Shown: piece after piece, positions 1 through 13,492 of the stretch
Position numbering within the stretch: the first letter of the stretch is position 1
Layout: every line of letters begins with the position of its first letter
DNA from: Halictus rubicundus
Lineage: Eukaryota; Arthropoda; Insecta; Hymenoptera; Halictidae
Reading direction: 5' to 3'
Assembly: GCF_050948215.1 (NCBI RefSeq)
Contig: NC_135164.1
Span: forward strand, 4,283,116 to 4,347,115
Length of the DNA: 64,000 nucleotides
The notes under the pieces: generated by a model
The model's input: the letters and a program-made list of their open reading frames with translations, nothing else
Told to the model about the DNA's origin: nothing
Database searches by the model: none
Program-made: the position numbers and the translations under genes

Positions 1-140
1 ACCGGGTGGAACTAGCCCAAAGTGTTGGGGCGCATTAAGCCGACGTTGCGTCACCAAAGGGCCACTTTAAGGTCTTGCCGGTGTTAAACTCGCCTTCCAG
101 GGGATTCCCGGCGCCGCGAATGAAAAACAAAATAATCCCG

Positions 141-180
141 CCTCGCGTCGCCTCGCGTTGCCTCGCGTTGCCTCGCGTCG
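141..180 (+). repeat. 10-bp minisatellite, 4 copies
   Basis: Four head-to-tail copies of CCTCGCGTYG fill this interval exactly, with one C/T variable position. It is a short GC-rich minisatellite inside an AT-richer region, with no evident function. Confidence 0.9.
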
Positions 181-1243
181 CCGAGGCTCCGATCGTCGTC
201 GAATCAATAGCACGCAATCGACTGGAACCTTTCGTGCTGTTCATGAATGAAAAGGAGGTACCTGAGAGCATTGGCTTGTATAACACGACGGATACTGTAC
301 AGTCATTTCGCAGATTGAATTCGCTCGGCTAGCCGCGCAGATTAAATGCAGAGATGTCTTCATGTAGTATTGAAATGTCATCGACTCTACGGTATCGTCC
401 CGTTAAGTCATGGATCTCAACCTACATACGACATACGACATACAAGAAAATTAGTGGAAAGTGTATTCCTGTTAGTATTTTCTACCTTCGCACCCAATCT
501 TATTCTTTACGTCCTACAGTAACTTCACATTACTTTATGAAAATCAGAACAATATGCCTATCCCAGTTTTTAGCCATTTTCTACAAGAAATAAATTTGTC
601 GAATAACTTTACATAAATACATATTTACAATCTTAAATCCCGACCTAGCGTTAACAGTTTCGACGAAACCGTATTGGGAATTTTTGATCTGCGGTATTAA
701 GGGCTTGGACCATTATAGCACTCGTTTCGAGAAATATAATTCGGGCGTAACGAGAAGCCATCAAAGGGCCGTTTCAGCGACGTAACAGCGTCGAAAAGCT
801 GGGAATAATATAATTCGCCGCAACCGTGGCGTCCATTGCGACGTTTCATCAATTACAACGATATTACAATGCTGTATATTGTAAAATACGCTCGGTAATT
901 ATCTGAAACAGTCGTTCAGCGTGTGCATTTACCGGCGATAATTCTTGTCGACGGGAAATTTATTTATAAGCGGATTTCGGACGACTGCAGCGTGGCCCGG
1001 TAATCTAATACTGTTTGTCCACGTCCGTGTTCAATCTTTAACGGCGAGGAGGAGGAGACGAGCGAGAGAAGAGAAACTGGAGCGTGCGCGCTTGCGCGGC
1101 AGCGTCGGTTTGCGAAAAAGCCCTCGTGAATTTTTACGGCGACCTTTTTTAAAGGGATCATTCTTGTTCCGTAAAATGGAAACTTCCGGGGACACGAGGA
1201 CACCGAGCTGAAAACGTGCGCAACGAAACAGCGGACTTCTTCT

Positions 1244-1267
1244 CCCCCCCCCCCGGGGGGGGGGGGG
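1244..1267. repeat. C11G13 palindromic homopolymer
   Basis: Eleven C are followed directly by thirteen G. The flanks (TTCTTCT to the left, TGAAGAA to the right) extend the inverted repeat outward with one mismatch, giving arms of about 18 to 20 nt. Either strand can form a hairpin, and G-runs occur on both strands. Such a tract may also be an assembly or sequencing weak point. Confidence 0.9.
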
Positions 1268-1484
1268 TGAAGAAAAATTGCAGTAATCTCGTAATCTTGG
1301 CCGGCACTTCATTAAGGGAATGCCTGTGAACAATAGAACATTAAAACCGGAAAGTCGTAAGATCGGCTACGGGAAAGAGCGCTACGGACCGGCGTTACAT
1401 TAGGCATAAACTTTTAAAGCTGCCATAATCTCGATTATTATTGCATTTGCAAAGTAGTTTGGGTCGGACTTCGCGGAGTTGCTG

Positions 1485-1503
1485 CCCCCCCCCCCCCTCC
1501 CCC
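1485..1503 (+). repeat. Poly-C tract (C13-T-C5/6)
   Basis: Thirteen C, one T and a further C run. It is a homopolymer microsatellite about 220 bp from the C11G13 palindrome. Confidence 0.9.
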
Positions 1504-3515
1504 CTGGTTACAGCACCGAAAGGAAGAAAATGCTTCCATAAGAATTGGACAACTTTGATCTCGGCACTTGCTAACTTCAAGTTACAAGGAGTTAGTAGGG
1601 AGTGTGGAATGGAAGTGGAGAGTATTAGCAGAGAGAGGGAGAGAGAGGGAGAGAGGGAACATGCTAATCCTTGGAGGACAAGAATCTGTTTAAGTGGCGA
1701 GGGTAGTTTCCACATGAAACAGTGTTACGCATTCGTGTCATCGATATTGAACTGGGGAAAGGAGCATTGCTTTATCAATTGTTCGTGAAAATGGAATTTT
1801 CTCGAAGCCTCGAGGCCTTCCTCGAAGAAGGCAGTTTTTGCGAAAAAGAAATTCACCAAAACTATAAAGCTATAATTCATACCTTCGCGATCGAATGTTC
1901 GAAGCAATTTACAAAAAATGTCATTAACATCTCGGAGAGGTGTACTCTTCGACAGAGATGTAAAGGGACGATTATGCTCTGAAAGATTTCACTCTGAAAG
2001 TCCGATTAATTTCCTCACTTTGTTGTTTTGTTCGTGGTAGATCAAAGGTCTTCGAGTAATTTCTCTACCATTTGTGCCAGAGAGTTGAAAGTAATATCCG
2101 GACGAAGAAGATTCCGAAGTTCTTCTTCCCGGGTTCATAACCTTAAGGGTGACCAGCGGAGACATGTTTTCATTAACTCGATTGAAGAAACGCGAATACT
2201 TCGTTTCTGAGATAGTTCTTCGTCAGAAGCGTTTAGGAAATGTTTTACTTGACCGAATCAATTGTGTCTTTACTCGATATATGTCCCTAATATCTAGCCG
2301 ATAAACGTCCGAAAACTATCCCCACTACGGGGATACACCGCGGGGTATACCCCTAAGCTCGAGTGACCTTGGTCGCCGAGGAGTGTAAACATAATACGGT
2401 TACCAAAGAATAGCATCTTCCAGCCGATACATGTCCCTGGCCAGACCCGTGTTTTGGACATACATCGAGTAGACACTGTAATTGACAATCTTCAGCCACG
2501 AATCGGATTCTTTTGTTGAAATTCTTAAGAAGAATAAAATACTCGCTTCATTGCTTTGCCTGGGACAATGCTCGAGCATGAAAGTGTAATTATTCTGCTA
2601 CCAACGCGATATTAATTAATTCTCTGCTAAAAGCTACTTAATCTCGAAGATAACAAGGTGGAGCGAAGACAAAATTGCTCGTGGATTCATTAAGAACATT
2701 GCTTGTAATTAGAAGGAAGTTGCCTTTTTCTTCCAGGTTATTACAATTAATCCAAAACACTTTATCGTCTGAAACTTTAAACACTTAAACTGGCAATAAT
2801 TTTCTCATTTGTGCTCTAGCCTCTAGCCGTTTAAAGCGATACAACATAATCCTCCAACAGGCTAACATGATGTAATTGTTTTTCAAATGCTCATTCCCTT
2901 GTCTGTAACGTTTCTGTCACAGAAAAATAATAAAAAGAATAAAAACAGCGTGTCTACGCTTTGTCGAGAATTTTCATTTGCGATATTTAAACAGTGTTTA
3001 TTTTCTTTCAAAATACGTTTAATCGGTTCGAAACTATTTTCAAACGTGTTCGGAACTTTCGGAACTTCGTCTACCATTTTTCCAAGCCGCTAAGTCGGAA
3101 ACCAGTACTAATTGTCAGAAGGAATAAAAAATAGGGCCCGTCAAGAGAACACTTAAGAAAGAGCAGGAATATGGAAAATCCAAGACGGATGTTGAAGAAG
3201 CATTGGAAGACGCGAGCCTGAGCGGAACCGGGCTCGACTGAAGCCTTCGAAACATTTCAAAAGGGAAGCGTACGCTAAGCAATAAGGGCATGATGGCTGT
3301 CACGGCTGTCTAGCTACAAATTCATATGAGAGAAGCTTTCAAGAGAAGCAACCATCAGCATTGACAGTAAATAACATTGCTGTTCCTAATACAGAAATTT
3401 CGAGAACATCCTCAAGATTTCCTGCTACGGAAACAATCGAAGCAGATGCTCGAAGAACAACGGTTACAAAATGAATTCATGAACCATTCCTCCCAATGTT
3501 TTCCCACATTTCTTG

Positions 3516-3530
3516 CGACACCCTGTGTAA
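3516..3530 (-). mobile_element. Lone TACAGGGTG-type MITE end
   Basis: On the minus strand the sequence reads ACACAGGGTGTCGC, the typical start of insect TACAGGGTG-ended non-autonomous elements. No inverted partner was found within about 1 kb, so it is probably a truncated or decayed copy. Confidence 0.35.
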
Positions 3531-5534
3531 CTTGAAGATTCAAGAACAGAAACCGCAATTGTTTTCGCAACAATATAGAATTGATATTTGTATCGATCTC
3601 GATCACGAGCTGTAATTTTCGCGAACTTCTCGCGAGCATAGCGCTTCGCGCTGCCGGTGATTTTTCTTCTTTGATACGGGAATCGTCCGCACCAGCTCGA
3701 TATCCCGAAGGAAGAATGGAGGATTGCGCGATGAAGAACTGGTTTAATTAAACTTATAACTATTATCCACAAAGTCGAGCTTAGCCACGCTATTATCGGG
3801 CCCCGGCAATAGAGTGACGCAAAGGGAGGAAAGAGCGGCAAGGGTATAAGACGAAACGGGCCAACTTTCGTATCTCGTTCTACGATAACATCGCCGAAGG
3901 GATTATAATGGGAAAGGCTACGAACAAAAGAAAAGAAAAAAAAAATGAGAGACAGGACACAGAGCCGTGTAACAATATTACTTTCGACGTTGCACAATTT
4001 TTTTCACGCGTCGCCTCGTCAAGATTAAATGGAAAGTCTGTTTGATCCGTTCAAAGCAGCTGCAATTAATTTCCCGTGTGCTTCGTTATTAAAGCTTTGA
4101 CTTTGCCGCCTTTAAAAAGCTGACTCTCGCGTGTTATGTTTGTACACGCGTAATTAGCGAGTTCTATAGACGCGTTATTATCACCTGCAAAACGTTACCG
4201 TAGCCGAAACGAAACAAAGTTGCTCGATTTATCGCAGCGAAAGCAGCACCATACAGACTGGAGGTCTTATCATACTAATTTATGCATTTTAATGCGATGT
4301 TGTTACCAGAAAAACGGTGAAGCGTTTCGATATTGACATTCGGCAGAACATGATCCGTCCACTATGCGACCGGTATGAATAGACCGTGATTGGTCTAATT
4401 ATTATCCTTCATTAGGAGCACTGTGATTAACCCCCGTCGTCGGAGTATTTGCAATACCTGTAAATTATTCCACGGGGTAATTACAATTCCCAAGGATGAC
4501 AGAGCCGCGCTGAACTGCTATTAGGAACTTTGGTCTCCATAGGTTAACCTGCTCCGCAATCGGATACACTTTTGAGCGGTCCTTATTGTTAGTATTCCGG
4601 TCGTGTCGCTTTCAAACAATTGTGACGTCTCGCTGACGTTATAAAAATCCACCAATCGCGAGGAAACTTACGTCGAATCTTAAACCTGTATGTCGCGTAT
4701 AAATACAAGAAAATTAAGTAAAAATTCCATTCTGGAAACGTGAACGAAATGAAAATGCAACTGCAAATACACACTCGCAAACGTTGCAAGAACTTTTCAT
4801 CCGTTTCCAGTTCCACAAGTCTGTACAAACATTCTCAAAATTCCTTATTCCTTTCTTGAAAGAGTGAAATTTGTCTGCATTGTAGCGAAAATTCGAACCT
4901 CTCCTAGCCTGTGTTTTATTAACTATTTTCTATTTTGTTACCGAACTTGGGAAATCGAGGTAACTATATATTGACAAACCGAAATGTTGCAGCGAATAAT
5001 TGCGAGTAACTTAATTAACGTTTCACCAGACTCTACAATTAGTCTTTCCAATGAAATGTTAATTGTAGAATGCAAATTACGATATCGGAGCCTAGCGCAA
5101 CCGGAACGCAGACGTCCGAAAATCTCGAGGCACAGGCAAATGTTATGCAGGTAGAAATGTTCATAAATATGCAAATTCGATTCGTGTATCGCGAGGGGCC
5201 GAAGTCGGGCGAAATTTTTCTTCCCGTTGAATTTTTCAATCCGCTAGCCATGTTTTACTAAGTCGTGGGAATAACCGTGCGCGGAAAAGTAAATTGTTTT
5301 CAGCTGAGAATTTAAAACGCCGCTCTGGAAACGGAGAGTTCGCCCCGGTACAACTACTTTTCGTAGCCAGTATTTTCTTCACCTTGGACCACAGATCATT
5401 CCCAGCAACAGCAGCATCCGTCAACGATGCCAGCAACATCCCCGCCATTCCCACATTCACCGCAACGATACATCACGCCTTTATCTACCGCTGAATATCG
5501 ATCGAGCGTTCCCTCTCCCTTTTCCATCGGTCTT

Positions 5535-5538
<4 letters not shown>

Positions 5539-5586
<48 letters not shown>
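5539..5586 (+). repeat. (CT)24 microsatellite
   Basis: An uninterrupted 48-bp CT dinucleotide run. Open frames that cross it on either strand are repeat artefacts (Ser-Leu or Arg-Glu repeats). Confidence 0.95.
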
Positions 5587-5591
<5 letters not shown>

Positions 5592-7436
5592 TACCCTCTC
5601 GGCTTCGGATAACTTTATTTCCCAAAGTATTAGGTGCATGCGGAAGTTATCGTGTTTTGACAAAAAGTTGGTTCGAGAAATTCCGCGCGGCAGAGGTGTC
5701 CGCTTACAAAGAGCGCCCCGGACGCCTATGAATATCGACTAGATAATAAACAGAGGGATTGTTTAAACTCCTTCCTTGAGATAGGTAATACTCAAGGCTA
5801 GCTCTGCCTCAACTACGAAGCCCCTTAAGGAATTTATTCCAGAAAAATTAATTATTCCAGAGATAAAGGTTACATTTTAATGTCTTCAGGTATGATTCAA
5901 TACTGTAAAAAAATTATTGCACGCTTGCAAAACACGTTGCTTCATCGTGGAAACGTCGAAAGTTTATGGAATTGATTTAGAAAATTTTTTTGCATCAAGA
6001 TCCACAGTCACTAATATACCTCTTGAAGCTGTGATTTTTACGAAGACTGCGGTTTATGGTGGATACGAAATTCACATTTTCAGGAGTTTGTTGACAAAAA
6101 TTGCTCGGTTCGCATAGGTAATAGCGATGGGCGTGGATCATCAACCTGAAGAAGCGGCGCGACAGTCAATGGGTTCATTAAGGACTCCCTCGGCCGTGGT
6201 TCCCTTGCGGGCATCCTCGTGGCAGAGTTTTCCGCAGCGGATTTTCTCGTAATAGAGTCCACGCAGCCATGTAGTGTCCCGTCGTTTGCAAGTATGAAAA
6301 ATAACAGACCACGGGGGACAGCTCAATAAATGATTCGTTAACTGTGCCGACGCACGGTGTTCCGGATCGAGGGGCATAGTGACATTTTCCCGAAAATCAA
6401 CTTTTTTTCTTTTTATACCGATACCCGGCAAATTGGTTTTGTTTCCCGAATATGTCGATCCACCTTAAAATTGAATAATTGCATGGAACTTAGTAAAAAG
6501 ATTGTAACTAGTACGCAGACATGCGAAATAGTATTATTTCGACACGCTCTGACAATTTTGTTGAATATTTTCTTATTTTATCGTATCCAACTTGTCACAC
6601 TACGCCTGCACAACTGTGGAAAAATCATTTCCCACTTTGCTATGCAAATTATTTCTGTTCGAAGCTGTCGGTGTCGCCTCATTTCGCGTTTACGTTCGTA
6701 TCAATCTTCGAGGCTCCGTGACCTGCTGAGAAACTCTTCTAGGAAATTGTTTAGATTATAGATATGCAAAATGCTGTGCAGCGGATAAGACGTCAACTGG
6801 TCTTGCACTTTGTTGAAGCAGTAGCGTTCGAGACGAACGGTGAGATTTTAATTAAAGTACTGATTGTGTTTGAATTCTAATGGTCAGCAACTAGTCAACT
6901 TTTCCCCATCTGCGAGCAGAAAGTTTCTCCAATTTGCGATCGACATTGCCGGAAAACCATTAATTGGAAAGCTAAATTAGCAGTTCGTAGTATTTTCATT
7001 CTATTTCAAATAAATTTTCTCGATAGGAACGAGAAAAATGGCAAGAACATTTAAAAACTGATGCATACTATTTTTTATTCTACATTTTATGGTATGGAGT
7101 TAATCCATTCATTTTGTCGAATGAATTTTAACTACATAGCAAAGCTTACTTCTTGTACAAGCACCACTTTGGACAGTGGGTAATCTCTGCGGACAACGTG
7201 ACCATGGAGGAAAGTAAACACAATTCCGTGATCGTCTGTTTGCTTGCCGACTCGCTGCAGCTTTTTATCTCGTTGGCTCATCGGTACCTCTTTTTCTTTC
7301 TTGTTGCTGGCAGCGGCAGTAGATAGCCGCCTTCGTCGGTGTAATTTCAAATCCATCGAAAAACTTCAATTACACAAGAATGGAACACTTTACACCAGTT
7401 CTGGATTGACCGATCGGCAAAATAAAGACGTGCTTA

Positions 7437-7463
7437 TTTTACTGATTTTACTGATTTTACTGA
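7437..7463 (+). repeat. TTTTACTGA x3 tandem repeat
   Basis: Three perfect consecutive copies of a 9-bp unit. It is a small AT-rich minisatellite. Confidence 0.85.
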
Positions 7464-7681
7464 TAAATTAATGTTACAGATAATATAGTAAATTATCGAA
7501 TTAAATATTAATTTTTATACTACGTCCTGTCAAAGTGTACAGGAATATCACCGACAAAATTTCGAATGCCACCGCCGGCAACTTCACACGTTAAGAAAAC
7601 ATAAAAAATTCAACTTTTCGACTCGATAAAATAGAACGGTCCTTTAAAGTTTCACGCTCTCCTCTCCATCACTCCGTCTAC

Positions 7682-7713
7682 CACACACACACACACACAC
7701 ACACACGCGCGCG
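7682..7713 (+). repeat. (CA)n-(CG)n microsatellite
   Basis: About twelve CA units run directly into a short GCGCGCG alternating tract. The whole stretch is alternating purine-pyrimidine and could adopt Z-DNA. Confidence 0.9.
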
Positions 7714-8046
7714 ACGTACCCGCGCGGGAAGTGAAACTATAATAAATCCGAAAAGCTGTCGGAGAAAGTCGAGAAAGCCGCAAAGTGTAAAGATGTCGAA
7801 AAAAGAAGAAAAGAAAAAATCGGTCCCCGGAAGGAGATCGATCGAACAACATCTAATAACGTTATCAGAGGCTCGTTGGGAAGAGGGAAAAGGCGGTTTT
7901 CCACGGGAAACGTCAATGAAAAGGCGTCTCCCGGTTCCGCTTCGATTCAATGGGAGCGCACGCATACCCGATCCGGTTACGCATCTGAAAGGGAAGTAAT
8001 CACTTACTAAGAGGAGGGCATTTTCGCGATGGCGTGCCCCGCTTGG

Positions 8047-8086
8047 GAGAAGAGAGAGAGAGAGAAAGAGAGACAGAGAGAGAGAA
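8047..8086 (+). repeat. (GA)n microsatellite, interrupted
   Basis: A GA dinucleotide run interrupted by AAAG and ACAG. Confidence 0.85.
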
Positions 8087-9170
8087 AATAGAAAAACTAA
8101 AAAGAGAGTAGCCGGATCTCCGGGGGAGCGCGAAAAGAAGTCGCTATCCGTTCTCGATGCTTCTCTCTTCCGGTTCGGAGGGAGCTGCGAAGCTGTTCGA
8201 CCGTAGGAAATCGACGATCTTTCAAATGCCTGACTCGAGCTGCGCCGTGACCTCTCCATAACCAGGGGTCGTGGCCGTCCATTGTCGCGGGAGGATTCTC
8301 TCGAGTCGAAAACCTTCATCGTTTGAACAGGATAGCGTGTGGTTTTGTATCAATAAAAGTCGACGGCACATGACGCCCCACTGAGCGAAAACGCGAAATC
8401 AGCGCTCGAAAATGGAAACAATTTCTTCTGTTTCGAAATAAACGAGTGACGGGAATGTTTTAAGAACATTCCGGAGGAAGCAGAAACCCGAAAAACAATT
8501 TTTGTCCTCCTCCACGACCCACAGGAGACCGGCAAGGCTCGAGGAACAAATTAAGAACGTGTAATTTCGCAATTTGATTTTGATTGCAATTCGAAGCTTC
8601 AAATGTCACCTTTTTACCTGTTAAATTTCATTCGATTGTCTCTAACGGTTTAGAAGTTATTATTTTAGACAGCCGAAATGGCATTTTCGCCGCGCAGCAC
8701 ACTGGGCCGGATTGAAATTAACTTCCGTTTGCCAGAAACTAAAATTCCTCATTTCGATGTTTAACTGAATGTAAAGTAACAATTAAACGCTAACAATATT
8801 ATAATGATTTTATTCTCTAATCATTTCCTTCGACTTGATCATTTCTCCCGCGTATCACAGTGATTCAAAAGTCTGCGATTTGTACGCAGTCGGCAGAAAA
8901 AGGTGTCCAACAATAAATTGCAAAGAGACGTAAACGAATTTGTTACCGAACCTAATAAATACCGTGCTTCTTCGCAGAACTCGAAGCAAAATTCCGAAAC
9001 TGCAAAAGACTGTATTTTATGGGAAAGTGCTGGCTTTTCTTTCTTTTGTTATAAAATCCTCCATCGTGTAACATAGTGGAGGTACAACGTTTACTATCAT
9101 GTCTTTGCAACTCACCGGATTTTCCAAGAACGAAACGATTAAGCTTCTTAAACGTTATCGACAGGTTTCC

Positions 9171-9196
9171 CGGCGCGGCGCGGCGCGGCGCGGCGC
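9171..9196 (+). repeat. (CGGCG)5 GC-rich pentanucleotide repeat
   Basis: Five consecutive CGGCG units and a partial sixth in an otherwise AT-rich context. Confidence 0.9.
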
Positions 9197-11240
9197 CTGT
9201 TTGTTATGTTCGACAGAGATTATGGCATGGGCAGTAAAACTGGCTGATAGAGCGCCGGACACGGCGTATATGTATAATTTTATACGCGCGACGCGTATGT
9301 GAATATGATCCTTATTTACAGTCGCGTCGCGCCGCTATGTCGGAAATTTTACCAGATCGCCTGGGAGGGTTGCTTAAACCCTTCGAATGACCGAGAATTC
9401 TCGTGAACAACAACGGCTTTAGTGGAAAGGGCGAGCAGTCGCGTGTTGCTCGACCGGAGACCATAAAATCGCGGGAACAGGTCTCGCATGAACGTTTATG
9501 CTTCCCATTCGCTTCTAGTTTCAGTTTGTTTATGGGCCCTGTTGTCCGGATGTCGAGATTATTTCGATGGTATTTGATAAGTGATCGATCATTTTATGGG
9601 GCGCGTTCGGACCTTGTGAAATACAGCTGACAAATATAGGCTTGCCAAATAAATGCCAGTTCATAGAATTTAATAGCAAACATACTCTGAAATTGCATAA
9701 ATAACATATTCCTTTATAAAGTTTAAAGATTTTTAAAACCTCGGTAATTTTTGCTTCAATTCCTCGACGCGTCTGACCATAGCGGACTCTTTCTACTTAG
9801 ATTAATACGCGCAGAGGCGTTTTCGTTCTCTATTGATTTTCCCGTTTTTAACTATTAATTTATAGCGACTGATTGTGGAAAATATGTTTTATAACATTGC
9901 CAAGGTTTATGTTTGCATAAAAATTAACAGCGATAAATAGATAAGCTCTCCCCGGTTTTGTTTCAATATTATGTAAATGTACAGCATAAATAACGCACTT
10001 CGACCCCAATAATTGACCCCTAAATGCAAAATATGTGGACACCGATATTGCGAATTGATTTCATATCGCCGTAACATGTGTCTGCTAGCCGGTATCACGA
10101 AATAAATTGCTGCTACGAGTATTGATTATTTATAAGTCATTCTGTGACGGGTTATTGATGAATGAGTCACGACAAATGTGTCACTTTTCCGGATATAACA
10201 CCGGGCATTTTGATGAAAATGAAATATGATGTAAATTCGAGGAGGGGTAGGTTTAAGTCGTGATTTTGCATGTTTCGATTATTTTTTAAACACGAGCCGT
10301 CAGAGTTTGCTGTCGTTAATCACTTTTACAATTACGTTATTTTTCGAAGGATTTTCGCATGTCGTGTTACTGTCGAGAGAAATGCACATACCTGGGATCA
10401 TGCACTCATGGTGTTGTTGTTTGAAGAATTTATACGAATAAACAAATCACTTTAGAAAATTTTAACTCAAGTGCGAAAATAATCCATTCCAACTAATTTT
10501 TTCAATTATATATTTGGAATTCCATCTAGAAAATCGACTAAAACATTTTTCATTTGCACTTCGTTATCTTGAAAATAAACAAAGGTAACAGATACTGTTT
10601 TGATACTGATTTACCGTATTTGGTCAAAAATAATTGAAAATGAAAAATAAGGTGCTCTGATATCGCATTTTTCAATGTCATTGAAATATCTGACATCGCG
10701 ATAAAAAATATTGACTGCGAAATGATTTGGAAGAGATTCGATTTCGAGCAGTAGTAGAGTCCGCGCATGCTCAGCCGCACGAAATGCTCGCTCGGCGGAA
10801 CGATTGGTCGAAGTCAGTTGTTCAGGACGTGACAGGGGCACGATCTATTTATCTTAAGCGTAACATTACGGCTAAATAGTTGAAAAATGTTCAAATTAAT
10901 TACCATAACGCCGCTATCATGATGGAAATGATAATTCAAGAAGACGGAATATCAGATACTTTCGAGGAGCTGTCGCAATTTTATGCAGACAGTGATAAAT
11001 CGTATCGTTACGTTTCATTATCTTGCATCACCGAGCATTTTTCATAGTGCAATTATGTTTGACACGTTCATTACAATCGAAAAGCGTGGCTGCTAAAACA
11101 TTAAAATCTTACAACTATAAATTTCGCGTTACAACGCCGACGCGAAGTTTATGCACTGTAAACACCGTCTACTACAAACAATCTATCACCCGTATGCGTG
11201 AAAATTAAACGCATAATATGCAATAGCTCCTACAATAACC

Positions 11241-11255
11241 TACAGGGTGTTCACG
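11241..11255 (+). mobile_element. Lone TACAGGGTG-type MITE end
   Basis: TACAGGGTGTTCACG is followed by an AT-rich body. No inverted partner was found nearby. It is probably a truncated non-autonomous DNA element. Confidence 0.35.
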
Positions 11256-13492
11256 TTATTGTTGTTCAACTTTTCTTCTCGAAAATGGCAAATATAAGGA
11301 ACAACATCCAGTGAACGATTTATCCATAATAAAAGTTATGTTTAAAAATTTTCATGAAAAATACTGTTACGAGAATAAGCGTTTCAGCATTTTTATCGAG
11401 AGACAAAATCCTGAGAATTTCCCTGATATTATTTGTGACTTTAGATGAAAATGAATTGTCACCTTGTAATTCATTCGACCAGGTTAACTGGAAAATTCGC
11501 CGGACGCGTCTCGGGCGTCAAGGAATTTTTCTCCCGGAGCATTTGTTAACCGAATGGAGTAGCGGAGCCCTTCAACGGGTCTACTCCCGTTGTGGAGTAC
11601 TATACTGACCTACATTAGCCCTGTTACAGTCGCGGCTGGCGTTTAGAGATGGCGCGCTTCAGAGGTAAGATCGCTTAGCGCTTAGCGTTCAAGATCGAAT
11701 GCTTCAGACAATCGTTTTAGGAACACCCTCCCTCTCTCTCTCTCTCTCTCCCTATCTCGCGAGATTCCCGGCAGGGCTACTCAACGAAATGTCTGGCCTG
11801 TGTCGCGTTCAACGTCGGTGGAATACGGTGGAATGTGCGCAGCCGGTGTGTACATATCATGGTAAATGCAGCTACTGCATACGCTAGAACAGACCTTTTA
11901 TGAAACCCATCCGTTCTTCTCTAAATATTTGGGCATTTTCATAAGGGTAGTTTCTGCTAAGCCTGGGCTATGGCAAACGCGTACTTCTTCGGTAACCCAC
12001 GGGCTACGTACGTGACTTCGTGAGAGCAGTCCTGTAATATGCCTATAAAGTGCAAACATTGTCAGTGTCCCCGGTAGCTGGCGCTCCCATGTAGCCACCC
12101 CTCCACCCCCGAGGTGCACGCTATTTACGTGGGGCCGCTATCCGATACAGTACTTCTTCTGACGAATTACCTCCATTCGACGAAACGAAAGGAAAAATAC
12201 TTTATCCTGTTTTGAAAAGTATTGCGAACACTTATTTCTATTCTGTTTATCAACACTTTATTATCGGGAATCCATGACAGATTGGTTCGCATAAGAGAAT
12301 TTTCACATGATAGTACAGTCAGCAAAATTTTAGCACAGTCGCTTCACGATACATGTCCACAACACGGGTCCACCCAGAGACAAATATCGTCCAGGAGATG
12401 CTGCTTTCTGCAATCTACTCTCGGGAAGGATATTTGCATCCTACGAAGTATTAAAAACAGCTAGGAAATCTGTGAAACAGAGATTCTCTCAATTCTCAAT
12501 TTTTTGAAAAATTTTCTGATGCTTTTATAAATATTTTATATCTTTCAGAATTTTATTTCTGCGAGCGTTCTCGGAGATACCAGCCAAAATTCGCGTGATC
12601 CATTAAGGATTAATGAACGTAAGAAAACAGAATGTTCGTCGAAATGTAAATCAAACGAATTTTATTGTTATGGCTGCCTGTCGTAGTTCCGCCGGATACT
12701 CCATCTTTCGAAAAAAATTAATGGGAAGGAAGCGAATAAAGATTACTTTTATGATCGTGGGAAAGTAACAGGGAGAGAAATATTAGGGGAAAGAAATATT
12801 GATTTACTTTAGCGCGTTGTTCATTCATTTCACTTCGAAGATATTTCAGGAAAATCTTAATGGTCCACAAGCGTTGTTTGAATCATTTTTCACGCCGCTA
12901 TCGTTTCTTGCGGAATTTTTCTCGTCATTCGCAAAAACGACGTTATTTTCTATGAGATAGGTATACTTCACTCCTACAGTATAATTAGTCACGTTTACGC
13001 AATTTCAAAATTTTTACAGGGCTGAAAATCTCAAAGGCTTCAACAAATGTCATCGTGTTTTACAATAATTAGTTAGAACAGCCAAACGTGAATGAACTCG
13101 AGCGGAAACACGGCAGAAAAGTAAATAAAAATATGGTAAAGAGGAACAAAAAGCTGCACTCGTATTGTTAAAAAACCTTATTTACCACTCGTGTAAATAG
13201 AAACGAATGTGTAATTCGAAACTGTTTACGAATCCAGTACGTTAGCTTTTCAACGAGTTGTCATGAAAATTGAATTACATTGTTTTTTATTCGCAATCGA
13301 AAAAGTAAATTTCTGCTCTCCGTAACGAAGGGAAGTTTGATGTTCGTATGCCCGAAGTAAATTGGCCTCATTGGAATTCGGTGTTTCGTGCAAATGTTTA
13401 TAATTTGTTTTTCTCTGGCCGTGCAATTGCAGTATTTTCTACTTTCGTTTCGATTGACCTCCCGTTAATTCGTTCTCTGGTCAAGTGCTTAC
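11241..13492. other. Noncoding block, probable intron of the minus-strand gene
   Basis: It opens with a lone MITE end (TACAGGGTGTTCACG, 11241). A CT run follows at 11731-11750. A possible short plus-strand start, ATGGCGCGC then a GGTAAGA donor-like site, lies around 11648-11668 but is too weak to call. If the minus-strand gene starting at 13701 is real, this block lies within or beyond its first introns. No convincing downstream exon was recognised. Confidence 0.4.

Larger units (their letters stand above)
1..5538. other. Noncoding block, left edge
   Basis: No exon or RNA gene could be supported here. Open frames on both strands (the longest is 177 codons, minus strand, 3464-3997) have no splice context or recognisable family. 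The block holds a 10-bp tandem repeat (141-180), a C11G13 palindrome (1244-1267), a poly-C tract (1485-1503), a GA-rich run (about 1629-1657) and a lone TACAGGGTG-type element end near 3516-3530. Exons shorter than about 60 codons with weak splice sites could be missed. Confidence 0.5.
5587..11240. other. Noncoding block with microsatellites
   Basis: No gene could be supported. The long minus-strand frame at 7678-8319 runs through CA and GA microsatellites and is not protein-like. Dinucleotide repeats lie at 7682-7713 and about 8047-8086, a 9-bp TTTTACTGA triplet repeat at 7437-7463, and a CGGCG repeat at 9171-9196. On the minus strand a donor-like site (CAAGAA followed by GTAAGC, near 7147) ends an open stretch, but its reading phase does not join the signal-peptide exon at 13591-13701 and its acceptor is ambiguous, so it is not called. 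Confidence 0.5.

Noticed and set aside
3464..3997. 177-codon minus-strand frame
   Set aside because: It includes a TACAGGGTG-type element end, has no domains or splice sites, and is within the length range expected by chance in a window this size.
7132..7356. Possible minus-strand exon ending at a GTAAGC donor
   Set aside because: The acceptor is ambiguous, and the phase does not join the signal-peptide exon. The composition is not diagnostic.
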